A stretch of 64,000 bases of DNA from the NCBI GenBank assembly GCA_036850595.1, contig CM072148.1:7181118-7245117 (forward strand), written 5' to 3'. The position numbers were made by a program, and so were the translations under genes. Below, one piece after another: positions 14,038 to 25,920 of this stretch; position 1 is the stretch's first letter, and every line of letters begins with the position of its first letter. A model generated the notes under the pieces. The model was not told where the DNA came from, did no database searches, and was given only the letters and a program-made list of their open reading frames with translations. The stretch is from Rhyacichthys aspro (lineage: Eukaryota > Chordata > Actinopteri > Gobiiformes > Rhyacichthyidae).

Positions 14038-14098
14038 CCTGCGCTCACACATAGACACACACACACAGACACACACACACAGACACACACACACACAC
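13862..14098. repeat. compound (CA)n microsatellite with CTCCTG spacers
   Basis: CA runs of 10-30 bp alternate with CTCCTGCACACAC, CTCCTGTGCGCGCGC and later AGACACACAC units, giving a higher-order array of about 240 bp. Alternating purine-pyrimidine runs including (CG)n are prone to Z-DNA and slippage. The array opens long frames on both strands that encode only Cys-Val or His-Thr repeats; these are not genes. Confidence 0.95.
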
Positions 14099-17000
14099 CT
14101 GTCTGCCAACTGCCAACTGGCCAACAGCAGATGATGTGCTGAAACACAACCAGAACTGTCCGCTGCTGCCACACGATCCATGATTTGTCTAAGCAACTGT
14201 GGATAGATACATACTGTGAATCAAACATGTCTTACAGAGAGAAAAGCTCATTGTGGAGTAAATAAAATACATACTCAGTTTGCAATATTTCCTCACTAAA
14301 TGTTTTAGTTTCTCTAAATTGCAAATTTTTTGAAAACAGTTAATAATTTCCACTAAAACCAGTTCAATGGAAGTCTTCACCCTGTTTACAAAAGATAGAT
14401 TTTCAACCAAAACATTTACTTTACTTCAAAGTTAGTTTTGTTGTGCGTGACTTTGCCAGAGTCACCAAAATGTAATATTGCTTTGTCGCTGTTTGAGCCT
14501 CTGTGGGAAAAATGTAAAGACACATTTTATTGTTGTAGTCACCTCCAGGGGGTGTAAACATAAATAAAAACCTAGAAGTTTGAATAGTTTTGAAGGGCAA
14601 AAACGACACGCTTTAATTAAGCCAACAATACAGAAGTCAGTGTGCCTTCATAGAGGAAATAGTTCTGCCATTGTCTTTTAAGTGGGCTTAGTCATCACTG
14701 ATCTAATACTACTTTTGTTTGGGGGGGTTATTCAGGATAATATCCATCTCATCTGGACCAGACTTAGTCCAGTGCTGCTACAAGAGGTTAATCCCCTTTG
14801 GATTAGTTCTGTTCACTTACCCACCTAAGTCTTTGTCCTTAATTCATACAAAACTATATATTTTATTTATAACCTGTATGTATGAAATCAGAATCTGTCT
14901 CATAGGAATAGTGCTTTCATTTTGAATCTTTGCACCAGGTGTAGATGGTAAACAATGCAGACCTGAGTAAGGCTGCTGCTCAGTTTGTGATCCTTGAGTG
15001 ATGCACAGTGAGCCTGTTGAGCCCTGCCACTCACACAGCTGCCCACACCAGCGCCTGCCTCATCCTACACTTATCTATGCATTGGCAGCTGAGACGCTCC
15101 TTTTAAACGGCACAGACGTGAAATCATCCCTTCACCTGCTTCGGGCTCGGTTCAGCATGACAAGCAGTACTCGCAACAAGCGCCCCCAGCCATGTTGTCT
15201 ATCACCCGACAAACCTCCCATCCCTCTGAACTGCTGAGCCGTAAAACACTTCAAACTGACAGGAAGGAGGGAGATAAGGAGGGCAGAGCTATGATTTTTT
15301 TCTGCTCAAAACTGTGTGCGATGTTGGCAGAGATTAGTTTCACATGAAGGCATCGGGAGCAGGATGGGAAGAAACAGTGGGGTATTTGTCTGTATGATTA
15401 TAAGGGCTGTTATATTCGACACATGCTATTGGTGTTTTTTTGTGTCTCATAACTTTTAATGTATTTACTGTGAAGCCCCTATTCCACAGCTCACCTGATA
15501 TTTCTAGAGATCTAAGGTGGAGGAAGAAATGAAGATGTGGGAAATATAAGATCTCCCTTGGAATAGGTTCACAGTAAGCAGCATTTAACAAGAGCTCAGG
15601 TGGACTAACATGGCAGGTCCTTGTTTCTAACATCTTAGACTGTTAACGTCTCATGCAGTGGATGGTACTAGAAAACTGGGCCTCTTTTACTGAAGAAAAC
15701 TGTTACAGAGAAGGACAGGTTTGGCAGTGTTGACAGCATGAGTACAGGGAGGTCATTGAGATGTAGCTAACACAGCATATTTGAAAATAAGAATATGAGT
15801 TTGTAGAAGAAAGAAGAGGAAACTGAGAAAATCTTATTCATACAGTTCTGTTGTTAAATATCTCTAGACTATGGCTGAAAATACTTGGTAAGTATGCAGT
15901 AAGCAGCATACTCATTAGCTGGTACTTTTCTTAGGAACTTTCTTTTAGACATTTAGACAGTGGCGCTTGATTGCCATATAAATAAACCAGTCATTGTTTT
16001 CTATTGGTTCTATTAGTAAAGATGAAATACAAGCATAGTTCTTTTCTTGTCGTTTTACAATAAGTTAAATGTGGAAGCCAACTGTTTTTTTTTTGTTTTT
16101 TTTGTTTTTTTGACATATTATAGTTTTTTTTTTTAGATGTTTGTTGACACAGGGGACAACGACCTTAAAAACACAACAGTGCCTTGTTAAATCCAGACGT
16201 ATGGATCTATAGAACCAATGCTACATGGTCAAATATCTGTAAAATCCCTTTGTGTTTGAGTGATTTATTAAAAGCATTATTACTGGTTTTCACATTTACA
16301 TCAGTTCCAAGGCTTTAACAGAAAAGAGGACAGACCAAAAGAGTCTTGAACACTGGGTCTCATATGGTGGTTCTCTGAGTGATTTGGCGTCCTATGGTTA
16401 AATGAATAATAAATAGAGGACTAAAATTCATGAAATTCAAAAGGTGAAATGGGTAATGGGATGTTGCGCGGTGGCAGCGACATGCTCGTGCCTCGGAGTG
16501 TGCGGCGGAACAGCTGTGCCGTGACACATCGGCCCCCGTCGCAGCCCGTCACTGATTGTGGCAAGTCCTTGGCTGTGACCTTGCTCCGCTTCTGCCCACG
16601 GCGCCGCGAGCACGAGACGCTCCGCGATCAATTTCAGCTGCGGAGGAAGAGAGCATATGGTTAGACGTGATTTACGCACAAACACGAGCAGATCCCCGAT
16701 ATGTCCCCACCTCCCCCTCCTCGACTCGCAAACACACAAACAAGCACTTACATAAATTATCATGTTTGTGGCACGGCAGATAGTTCTGCTGCATTAATTG
16801 ATGTGGGATGGAGGTTCAACAAAGACAGGCTCCACGAAAGCAGGAGAAATGAGATGGGATTTGAAGAATGAGAAGGATTGAGTCAGTACTTTCTTTTCAG
16901 GATTTCTCTGGCAAAAAAAAACAAAACACTTTATTAAAAATGGTAATTGTGAGATAAATAACTGGTAGGTACTGAAACTGTGGCAAAGCAATATGAAAAT

Positions 17001-17726
17001 CAACATTTGCCCCCAACTATTGAAATGTTTCATACAAATTACCTTCAAACCTGCGTCAAGATGCCTGTTCTTGAATATTTTGTGGATGACTGAGAACCTC
17101 CACAGACAAATAACAGGAAGACTACATAGGTTTCCATCCTACTGTCAGTGTGGACTAATAATATCTCTAAAACATTACTGGTTAAAAAAAAATAGGGATA
17201 TGTTTATACAAAACATGTAACTCAGTACTGTACACATATACTGCACCTTAATCTGAGACCATAGAATAATAGTATAATAAAACAATAGACACTTAGTCAT
17301 GGTTGATACTGGTGTAAGTAGATGCACTTTTTTACCTTACCGTTTGCTTAAAATACTTAAAAGTCATCCTGAATATATCAACTCAAGGTTTTCATTGAGA
17401 GCTTTCTCTCATAATCCAGTCACATAATGTGCAGTTTTAACCATAGTGTGTATTATTACAGAAGGCAGTTTTGTATTCAAGTATTTCGAGTCTGTGGCAG
17501 ATCTTGTGCTTTTATCCAGGATTTTTTTTAAATGTAGCTGTTTAAGTCAAGGCTACTTTTGTCAAGTTCATTTCAGTTGTTTTTTTGGATGCTCGATTTT
17601 TCCCAACATAGACAACGTATCGTTAAAGTAAGTTTTACACTAGAACTGGGACTGAGGCCACTCTGTGTTGACATATCAGATCCATTGTTTATGTGTAAAC
17701 AAGTTGTTGTGTCATTCTGAACCTAA
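14099..17726. other. gene-free intergenic DNA
   Basis: No exon is recognised. The segment 16440-16760 stands out as clearly CpG-richer than its surroundings and is listed separately. Interrupted poly-T tracts lie at about 16086-16133. The rest is AT-rich unique-looking DNA with scattered short open frames. Confidence 0.5.
16440..16760. promoter_or_regulatory. CpG-rich island, candidate distal regulatory element
   Basis: About 320 bp contains many CG dinucleotides (GTTGCGCGGTGG, GTGCGGCGG, CACGGCGCCGCGAGCACG) inside AT-rich DNA. CpG is normally depleted in methylated vertebrate DNA, so such an island suggests an unmethylated regulatory element or a constrained sequence. No coding exon is supported: the overlapping frames on both strands match nothing I know. 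Confidence 0.35.
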
Positions 17727-17970
17727 AAGCTCACACTTCCTTCCTGGTCCACTTCCTTTAGTTCCCATCAAGTTGAGTTAGCTAGTCTACCTGGTGTTCA
17801 CAATGGCACTTTCAACTGCGGACCAAACAAGGAATGGCTTAGTCTGATTGGAATAACACGGATGTAATACTGAGCATTTTACCTTTTCCAACAAACATCT
17901 GCATTGCTTCTTATCGTTCTCTTCTTGATTTGGGTCGAATAAGACGTCTGTGGTCCGTGTGGGGTTCACA
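17727..17970. mobile_element. non-autonomous DNA-transposon remnant, repeat family C
   Basis: Two blocks shared with 31230-31415 mark it: a TGGTCCACTTCCTTTAGTTC block and a GTTCACAATGGCACTTTC block followed by AACTGCGGACCAAAC. Blocks and order are the same in both copies, so both descend from one interspersed element. There is no transposase frame. Ends are not clear, so the limits are approximate. Confidence 0.5.
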
Positions 17971-20900
17971 TTTCAAAGAACCATACCTGTATTGAGCTCA
18001 CACTTGACTTTAATGCTGCTATATTTGCATAGACAAATGGCTCGGCTAATACAGATGTTGTTGACATTGATTTCTGCAGTGGTCTGTCTTATATTCTCAC
18101 CTTGTCTTTCCTGATAATCAGTTGAGCTGGCTTGGCGAGCACGAAGCTGTGATTTGTGTGAAGCTTTTCCCTTCCACTGTCATGAATCTTTGTGGCCTTT
18201 ACTCACCTGCACCGTCCCTTTAACCTCCAGTTCACCCCTTCATCATGAACCACGCCACTTGTCTTCCGCCAATCCATCTACCCACATAACTTTTCATTCC
18301 ATTAACACTAAATCACACACATAGGTCAAGCAAAAAATTCTCAATCTCTGCGTTTCTTAAGCAGATTTTCTATGGGACGTGCCGTAAATCCATCATGTGT
18401 GCCGCTGTAGGACAAATCTCCAGAATGTAACAAGCTGGTTTACGAATCAGCGTGATGCGCCCTGACCTCGGACCTTCCATCACACGGCGGCAGAGGTCGA
18501 GACGACTGGGTGTTTGTGGAGAGGGGGAGGGAGCTTTGTAGTTCTCTGATGGGCTCGTGATAAAAGCGTTGTCTGGCTGAGCCGGACCTCGCGTACATTG
18601 AGGTCAAGCAAACTGGGATATAAGCCGCGAGAGCAAGGTATTGTGTTGTGGTCAAGGCTGTGTGCTACATAGGACATATTGATCAAAGTAATCGCAATAC
18701 AAATGCTGCTGCTGTGAAGATCTCCTCAAAGTGTGGATGATATCAGAATAAAGTAATATATTTAAGATGCTAAATGTAAGATGTGTTACTGAACAAACCT
18801 CATTACCACCTTTTCCAGAGTGAGCTCTTCCACTATGCCATTCATATTTCATATCTCCGACAGAATATGTGTCCAGCTGCAGAGTTTTATAAGAAATACA
18901 GAGACAGCACAAGTTCGAAGTCCATACAGTTTCAAATACTTTAACGTAAAAAGGATGGACACTCTGATTGTGACATTGAGCACAGTGAACCAGAGACATG
19001 CTTTTTCACTGGTTTTGAGGCTTGGACCTATGGAGAGTGGTGGTTTAGACTGGGGTTTGTAAAGAGGGGTGTGGGCAGTGCACTTGGATTATGTTTTAAA
19101 TCCCTCCAGCTCTTACCAGACCATCAGAAGACAGAGCAAGTCCATGTCACTCTGTATTCCTCTTGACAAAATGCCTGGCCGCAGTGAAAATGAATGGTGC
19201 TTATCAGAAGAATAAAGCCGTTCTCATCTCCTTTAGTGCTCGGAGCAGGTAAAGTCTAGGCTTACTCTGGTTATTGGACAGTTTTAACCCCTTGTTTAGA
19301 TTCACTTTGCTCCGGGTTCCGGCTTAATCCACCTAGAAGCTAGTGATGTCCTGAACATGTCAAAACAGGATTTAAACGGTGAAAAACATGCAAGGGGTCA
19401 ACTTTGTGCAAACACATTCAGTGCCACGTTATTTTAGTGGATCGTAGCTATGGAATAAGAAGGGTGTCCACTGTGTGAATTAATTTTAGCCTATCATAGC
19501 CTAACCCTGAGCCCCTTGAAATGCTCTTTTAAAGATTTGAAAGATTGAAATATTACCTCAACATATTTTTGAATTTTTTTTATAAATGCTATTATTATCT
19601 ATTATTATGGTCCTCACTATACATAACAAATATTTTGTACAAATTTTGAACCCCTTAAATACCAGTTAAAGCGATAAAAGTCTTAAAAGTCACAAAAACC
19701 TTTTTCTTTTCTTTTTTTTAAATCTGATATATGCAATTTATTTATTTATTTATTTTATGCCATTTGCATTAACACAGCCAGTTATGAAAAACTAAAATTA
19801 AAAAGCAAATATTTCAGCATTGTAAAGCATGGCATAGCAGAGTTAGACCCAGGCACAATATGTTTACATGCACAAGTAAAAACATCCTTGTCTCTTGGCT
19901 GTCTCTTGTTGTTTGAGTCGTTAGTTTTAAAAGTTTGACATGCTTTTGTTGTACAGACAGACACAGACTTCTGATAAACTTAAGAATGATTCACAATGAC
20001 ATAAAGTCAGGTCAGCTTCAGCAGGCTGCCATTCCCTGGCCCAGGTCCTTTTAGGGTTGTTTAAAGTTTAAAATTGTTAAAAACGGTCGAAGATTCCCCA
20101 AAAAGCACACCATTGGTTCCATCCGAGCTGAATCTAAACACTGCAGTCTGTTGATTGGACCATTGAGAATGTTTACTCACAAAAAAACTTGAAATTGATT
20201 TTATTTTTTATTTTTATTTTTCAATCAAAGCCTGCTTTTTCCAGTTTCAGTCTGTGTCATACTGCTCTCTCTTTGCAAATTAAACATTGTATTTACAACA
20301 TTGCATTAAACACAAGCAGAATTGACATTAAAACTTGTCCCTTACATGTCTTTATTAACATCTTTACATAAATTTACATGTATTTATTAATAAATCTAAG
20401 TTTTGCAGGTCTGCTTCAAATATTCATATCTCATATCACTGTTTATGTCACAGTCAACACTCTCTGAACTCAATGGAAAGGAGGCTCTTGTGGCAATGAG
20501 TCCTTAGTTTGAATTCACTCTAAAACGCCTTTAGAGAAATCGACATCCTTATTCAGAGTGGATTTTGTTATGAAAATAATCCATGCCCATTTTGTGTAAA
20601 ACTTCTGAACAGCCAGTGATAAGTCCATTCTTGCCTTTTGGAACAAATACAGTATAGTTTCTTCTAAAAACAACAAAAAACATTTGGCTTGCTCCTGACT
20701 TTGAGCTCACTCCTCCAGAGAGCTTTGCCGTAATGACATTTTTATTCAGGGAGACATGGCCTAAATGATTTCATGTGCTAATGCAAGGGTTTGGCTGTCC
20801 CCAAGGCAACCGCGCTGCTCTCATTAGAGTTTCTAGTCATGAATGTAGCGAGGGGAAAGAAAAAGCAGTGAATGGGATCGTTAAATACATCATCAAAGAG

Positions 20901-23692
20901 GTGGGTCCGCGCTCTCTCGTTACCAGTTAAGATAACACGGGAAGCGCTGAGTTTATGAAGACTGTGGCGTGGGGGTTACATCGTTATTACTGCTTTGGTT
21001 TTTGTTTTTGTGTTGCTGGAATTTAATGAATTTTCCCGACATTTAAAGATTAAATTAGAATCTGGCTGCAGCTAATAACACTAAATGCAGAAATTTTTAT
21101 CTGTCCCACTGGTGCACATTTTCCTTGTTTTAAAGGTTAATTCATAGGTCACATGCTTTCTCGGTTTATTGATTTATATGGAATTAATGGACTTAATGGA
21201 AATGGGCTTTCTTTTTTCTTTTTTTTTTGTTCTTTCAATCATTCCAGCGATGACTGTATGCACGCATGTATTTTCATGATTCTTTACAGACCATATATAG
21301 AACATTGGATGAAGGGATTCTGGGTAAGGTGCTAACAAGGAAGCTCCTTCAACAGTGAGGGCACAAAATACTTCTCTCAGTCCTTTGCCTTAGACATCTA
21401 CTTTTCTACAAACAACCATCAGCTCACTCAATTATTGCTCCTATTAAAGTAAACGCACAATAGCGATTATATTAAAGATAGCCTACTTAAACCGCTAGTG
21501 TTCAACAGCTAATTTTGTAGTAAGTCTTTGCACGTTCCTGTCTCTGACCTATTTCCATATATTATTACTTCTGACTCTGTAGTGCACCTGTCAGCTTCTA
21601 CATTTTTCTTGCCCATTGAGTTCATGCACAAACATGTGACGTTAAACCTAAGCAGACATTTCTTACAATTTAGGGTTTCCAACACGAAGCTGGTTCTTTG
21701 AAAGTATTTCTCTTAAAAGAGAAGAACGTATCCAGGGTCGTATGCAAGATTAATACTGCATATTAATAAAACACACCTTGTCAAGGATATTGAGGGCATA
21801 TTGAGGACATATTCTGCTAAAATTGATAAATGCTGGCTAGCATAGCAGCTAGCATATTATTCTGTTAAAGACACTGTTTAAAGAAAAAGCCTTAAACTCT
21901 GAAAGAGAACCAAATTTCCAAAGCCTTCTCAGATGTATAGACTCATATAGACTGTATGTAATTAAATATAAACCAATTGTGGGCTAATTAAGAGTCCTTT
22001 TTAGCCCCATCAATGTATTTCTCTTAAAGTTGTGTAGAGCTTGGTCCATAGCTCCAATGAAAATAGTCCTGAGACTAACTTTTATTAATAAACATTTATC
22101 TGTTGTAGCTCTGCATCTGTGCGTTACCCACATGCTGCACATATCCACCAGAGGGCAATGTGTCCAATGCATTCAGTGGGATGTCACAGGTTTCATAAGG
22201 GCGACAGAGCACACACAAAGGAAAAACGGAGGAAGATGCAGCTATTACAGCGTGTTCACATGAAATGAGGAAACAGCCCAACATCTGATCATTACGTTAA
22301 TATCAAGCTTTTCCTTTCCTCAAAACTGAGTACAATTGAACTTTTTTCCTGTCATTTTTTGCTGTCAGTTTTCACCCGATAATTGTTTTTCTTACAACAT
22401 TTGTTTTCGATCCAACCCTTGAGTGTCACAGTGGAAATTATACATTGTAATCATGAAGCATGCTGGGAAAGAGCTTAAATATAAATAACCTTCTTTTAAA
22501 GGAAGGTATAGAAGATAAACAAGTGCCAATTTTTTTTAATGTTGCAGCAGAAATCCAAAATTAAAAATCATCTGCTATTTAACTAACTGTAAATATGTGT
22601 AAAATATATACAGTTTTGTTTTGGTCTCCAACAAAGAAGACTGTGCTGCCTTCTTTGCGGTATCTTTCTATCCGTCTCCGTGTCTCTGTCCCTTTTATTC
22701 CCCCTCCTGCTATGGGCCCCCCCCTCCCTCCTGTGGGATCATGGGAATTGTGCAAGTAGCGTGGCGTTCCGCGCTCTGCCCGCGGCGCTCCAGGAGGAGG
22801 CGTGCAGTAATGACCTGCTCCTCAGCTCGCTCGCCATCATCGCCCTCACAATTAATTCCCGCCTCGCGTTCCCCTCGTGCGGTGGCAGCGGCGGCGGCGA
22901 TGGTGGTGGAAGGGGGGGCTCCCTCATTAGAGCTCCTTGTAATGTGTCTGGCAGCAGTTCCCATCCTGCCACTCGTGCCCTTCCACTGCTGCTCCCATGT
23001 TTGTTTTATAGACGCTTTCCTTTCCTCGCGCCGTGACTGACACCTACTGCAAAAAGTGAGCCTGGTCGGTGTTTTTTTATCCATCAGGGATCCGGGAAAC
23101 ACATGAATGCACATTTCAAAGGTGGGACATGGAAGGGAATATTTCAGCAGGTTATCCCAGGTCCACCTCGCTCCAGCGCTGGGAGCCGGCTCACAACAAA
23201 CACCAATCATGGATATGCCCAATGCGCTGTCACATTATAATACCTTCAAAACAGGTGCTGACATTTGGAGCGGCGGGTGACACTAAAGTCGAGCTATAAG
23301 CGGTGAACTGTGAAAACCAAGTGGAGCGCAGTCTGACCTGGGTTTCAACTCAGAGCTTGACCAATAATGTTTTATATTTCCATCGTTCCGTGGTCTGCTT
23401 CATGCCCTCAGCCAGAACCTTCACGCTCCAACTTGAACCTAGAGGTGCAATATCTAGTTTTGTAGTATACCAAAACAATGTGTGCAGAGTATATAAAGGA
23501 CCCAAAACAACACTTGCATTTGTCCATTTTGGAAAAAATAGTCTTTTAATCTAGTGTAAGGGGCCATTAGTTTGTTTACTTCCTTTTTCTTCAACTCCTC
23601 AGGAGCCTGAGACTGGTTAGATCCAAAGCCTTGTTTACTCTTTAGCTGTACGGTACAGTTTGGGTTAGCACACCTAAGTCTCTATCGCCCAA
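17971..23692. other. gene-free intergenic DNA
   Basis: No exon is recognised. CpG-richer blocks lie at about 18370-18650 and 22620-23300; the latter is listed separately. A (TTTA)n run occurs at about 19738-19757. Elsewhere the sequence is AT-rich with no clear element. Confidence 0.5.
22620..23300. promoter_or_regulatory. GC/CpG-rich block, candidate distal regulatory element
   Basis: About 11 kb before the presumed cxxc4 promoter the composition changes to GC-rich, with CpG clusters, a short GGCGGCGGCGATGG run and homeodomain-like words (AATTAATTCC, TCATTAGAG). The 23040-23300 half is non-repetitive. Four overlapping open frames on both strands come from the base composition and match no known protein. 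A long-range enhancer is one reading; conservation is untested. Confidence 0.35.
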
Positions 23693-24476
23693 AGCCTCGT
23701 TTCAACTGGAGTGGTACAGTATAGGTCTGCTCAGTATGGCTCAGTTTGTACAGGTAACCCCTAAGAGCCAAGCGTTTCCATTGTGCTGAGTCTGAGGAGA
23801 GCTTTGTAAACAGTGACACAGTATCACAAAAGTTGTGCCTCTATTTGATATAAATTGTATTTTAGAAATTGTTGTATTGTTAATAATTATTATCAAGATG
23901 AAAGTGAATCCTGGTGTGTAGCAGCGAGAGACTGGAGGTACAGCCCTGATTTTGCTGCAGCTAACATCAAACTGTTTCCAATTTATTCACAGCTTTCTGA
24001 ACACTAAATTCACTGATCTGCGCCAATTTCCTAAAATTAAGGGGCTCTATTTAAGACTTCTTCTGCCTCTGATTAACGCCAAGTAGACAATAAATGCAAC
24101 GTTTTAATTTGTGAAGTATGAGCTGTGCTACTCCGACTATGCTAATAAATTCTAGCTTTGTCTACTTGAAAAAAGTACAACATTTAGCATGTTTTCTCCT
24201 GAAATATGACTGTTAACACAAAAACAGACATATTTTATTTACAAAAACATTTTTGTTTAGTAAGTAAGGATTATCTTTTCCCCAATCAGCTTACTGCAGT
24301 GTTTAGCTCCACCTTTTCCAAAGCAGACCACTGACTCAGGACCACTTGGGACACCAGGCCACGGCATTTCAAAGGTGGTATTGAAGGCTTTTGGGGGGTG
24401 CTTTGGACCCTTTTTGGTAAAGGGAACTTACTCATACTGATCCAACCTGCACGGTACAGCTCCTAAGGGAACAAGG
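23693..24476. mobile_element. MITE-like element, repeat family A, copy 1
   Basis: The left end CCTCGTTTCAACTGGAGTGG matches, as reverse complement, the right end of the copy at 39559-40136. The right end reads as CCTTGTTCCCTTAGGAGCTG on the minus strand, followed by TACCGTGCAGG. Shared internal blocks are TTATTCACAGCTTTCTGAA, CTAATAAATTCTAGCTTTG and CCCCAATCAGCTTACTGCAG followed by TGTTTAGCTCCACC. There is no transposase, so the element would have moved with help from another. A similar GTACGGTACAGTTTGGG word just upstream (about 23648) may be a second, broken copy. Confidence 0.7.
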
Positions 24477-25544
24477 CTGAAGAGTGCTACTTCGGTAACC
24501 TCTCGGCCTTTGGTTTGAGCCGAACTCTGCTTTTTATTGAATGACTTCTTACTTCAGCAAAAATAAGAAGCGAAAGGAAAAAGACAAAACAACAAAAACT
24601 AAATGTGATGAACAGTCAAGCAGGTACATTTTTTAAACAAAGCTAGAGTTAGAATTGTCATGACATGGCTTACTCTTTGTGTATACAAATATTGCATTCA
24701 CTGTTCACGCTGACTTATGAGCCCTGGCCACATGATAAATTAAGAAACATACAAATGCAGCCTCTAAAATGTGAAATCAAAGCCTGGAATTACAAGATGA
24801 CATTTCAAAGTGACATTACATTATGAAAGTGATGTCCCTGTGACGCATCCTCTATTGATTAACACAAAATTGCATAGAACTGACCATGTTCAGTACATAT
24901 TGTTGTAAAATAGACATATTAGAATTTTCTAACCACAAAAAACTAAATTTTTTCTTCGCAGCAAATATTTTCTTTCAAAAACACAGATCAGCAGCATTTT
25001 TTCAGCAACTTCTTTCAAACTTTCTGAATGAATGACAGTGACCTCTGACAGATATTTTGGCGAGTCATGATCTGTGTAAAGTCTACTGTATCGACTGTCA
25101 TAACTGTATGAGATGCTTTGGCCTCATTGTGGACGCTCATAAATAGAAGGTATTTCTGCCTGACAGTTCAAAGAAGTGAAAAAAAATGTTTTAGCAAATA
25201 TTAAAGATGTGATTGCTGTGGTAAATGGAGACTGAGAGTAGAATCTCTCCTAAACATGAAAGTCTTCACAGTCAAGGGAAATGTTGCAGCTGTTACCCAT
25301 TTTCAACACAACAAGGGGGATATACAGTGATATGCATACAATTTGAATTAAACCTTAAACCAATATACATGCTACATATTTTTCACATAGGTATTCCTTT
25401 TATGCAATTGCACTTTTATATATTAGATTTTGTTGGATTTTTCCATTATTAGTGGGGAAAACAAACTGGTATCTATTGACTTTGAATGAGGAAGTATCCC
25501 GCTTGTCAGTTTGGTTTTCAAGAACAAGTTTGAGAAGCTCCTAG
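24477..25544. other. gene-free intergenic DNA
   Basis: AT-rich DNA between two MITE copies. I see no exon, RNA gene or strong motif. Confidence 0.5.
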
Positions 25545-25920
25545 AGGACTTTAACACCTGCCCTTTTTGGTCCGGACCTTTGGATTTTCGCGCTTGGTTC
25601 AAACCAAATCTTCAGGTGTGAAGTGCTAGTGGACTGTGGTGTGAATCAAACAGCTGCTCTTTGGTCCCGCAAAAAGAGGTGGTCTCGGTCCGGATCAAAC
25701 TGAACCAAGGTCTGGTTTGTTTGTGAAAGCGCGTTTGGCGATAGTTTGGACTTTAGGAACAAATACAGGAAGTTACGGCCAAATAAATACATGAAGAAGA
25801 GTGAACAGAGGGAAACAGGGAAAATGGATATTGGTTGGGTTTAAAAATAAATTAAACACATAGATAACGTTGTTTTATGTTGTACATGGCTCTATTTTTA
25901 TCGCTATACTACGGCAGATG
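25545..25920. mobile_element. MITE-like element, repeat family B, truncated copy
   Basis: It aligns by eye with 60003-60432 over most of its length. Shared blocks are TTTGGTCCGGACCTTTGGA, TTGGTTCAAACCAAATCTTC, CAAACAGCTGCTCTTTGGTC, GCGATAGTTTGGACTTTAGG and GATATTGGTTGGG. The left end (AGGACTTTAACACCTG) resembles the AGGGCGTTTTCACACCTG terminus of the other copy. The opposite terminus is not found, so this copy is truncated or decayed. No coding capacity. Confidence 0.7.

Noticed and set aside
13662..14228. Long frames of up to 188 codons on the minus strand and 74 on the plus strand
   Set aside because: They are created by the CA microsatellite and encode Cys-Val or His-Thr repeats.
22621..23222. 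Overlapping frames of 77-170 codons on both strands
   Set aside because: They arise from GC-rich, stop-poor sequence. Repetitive Gly/Ala/Pro content and overlap on both strands argue against coding.
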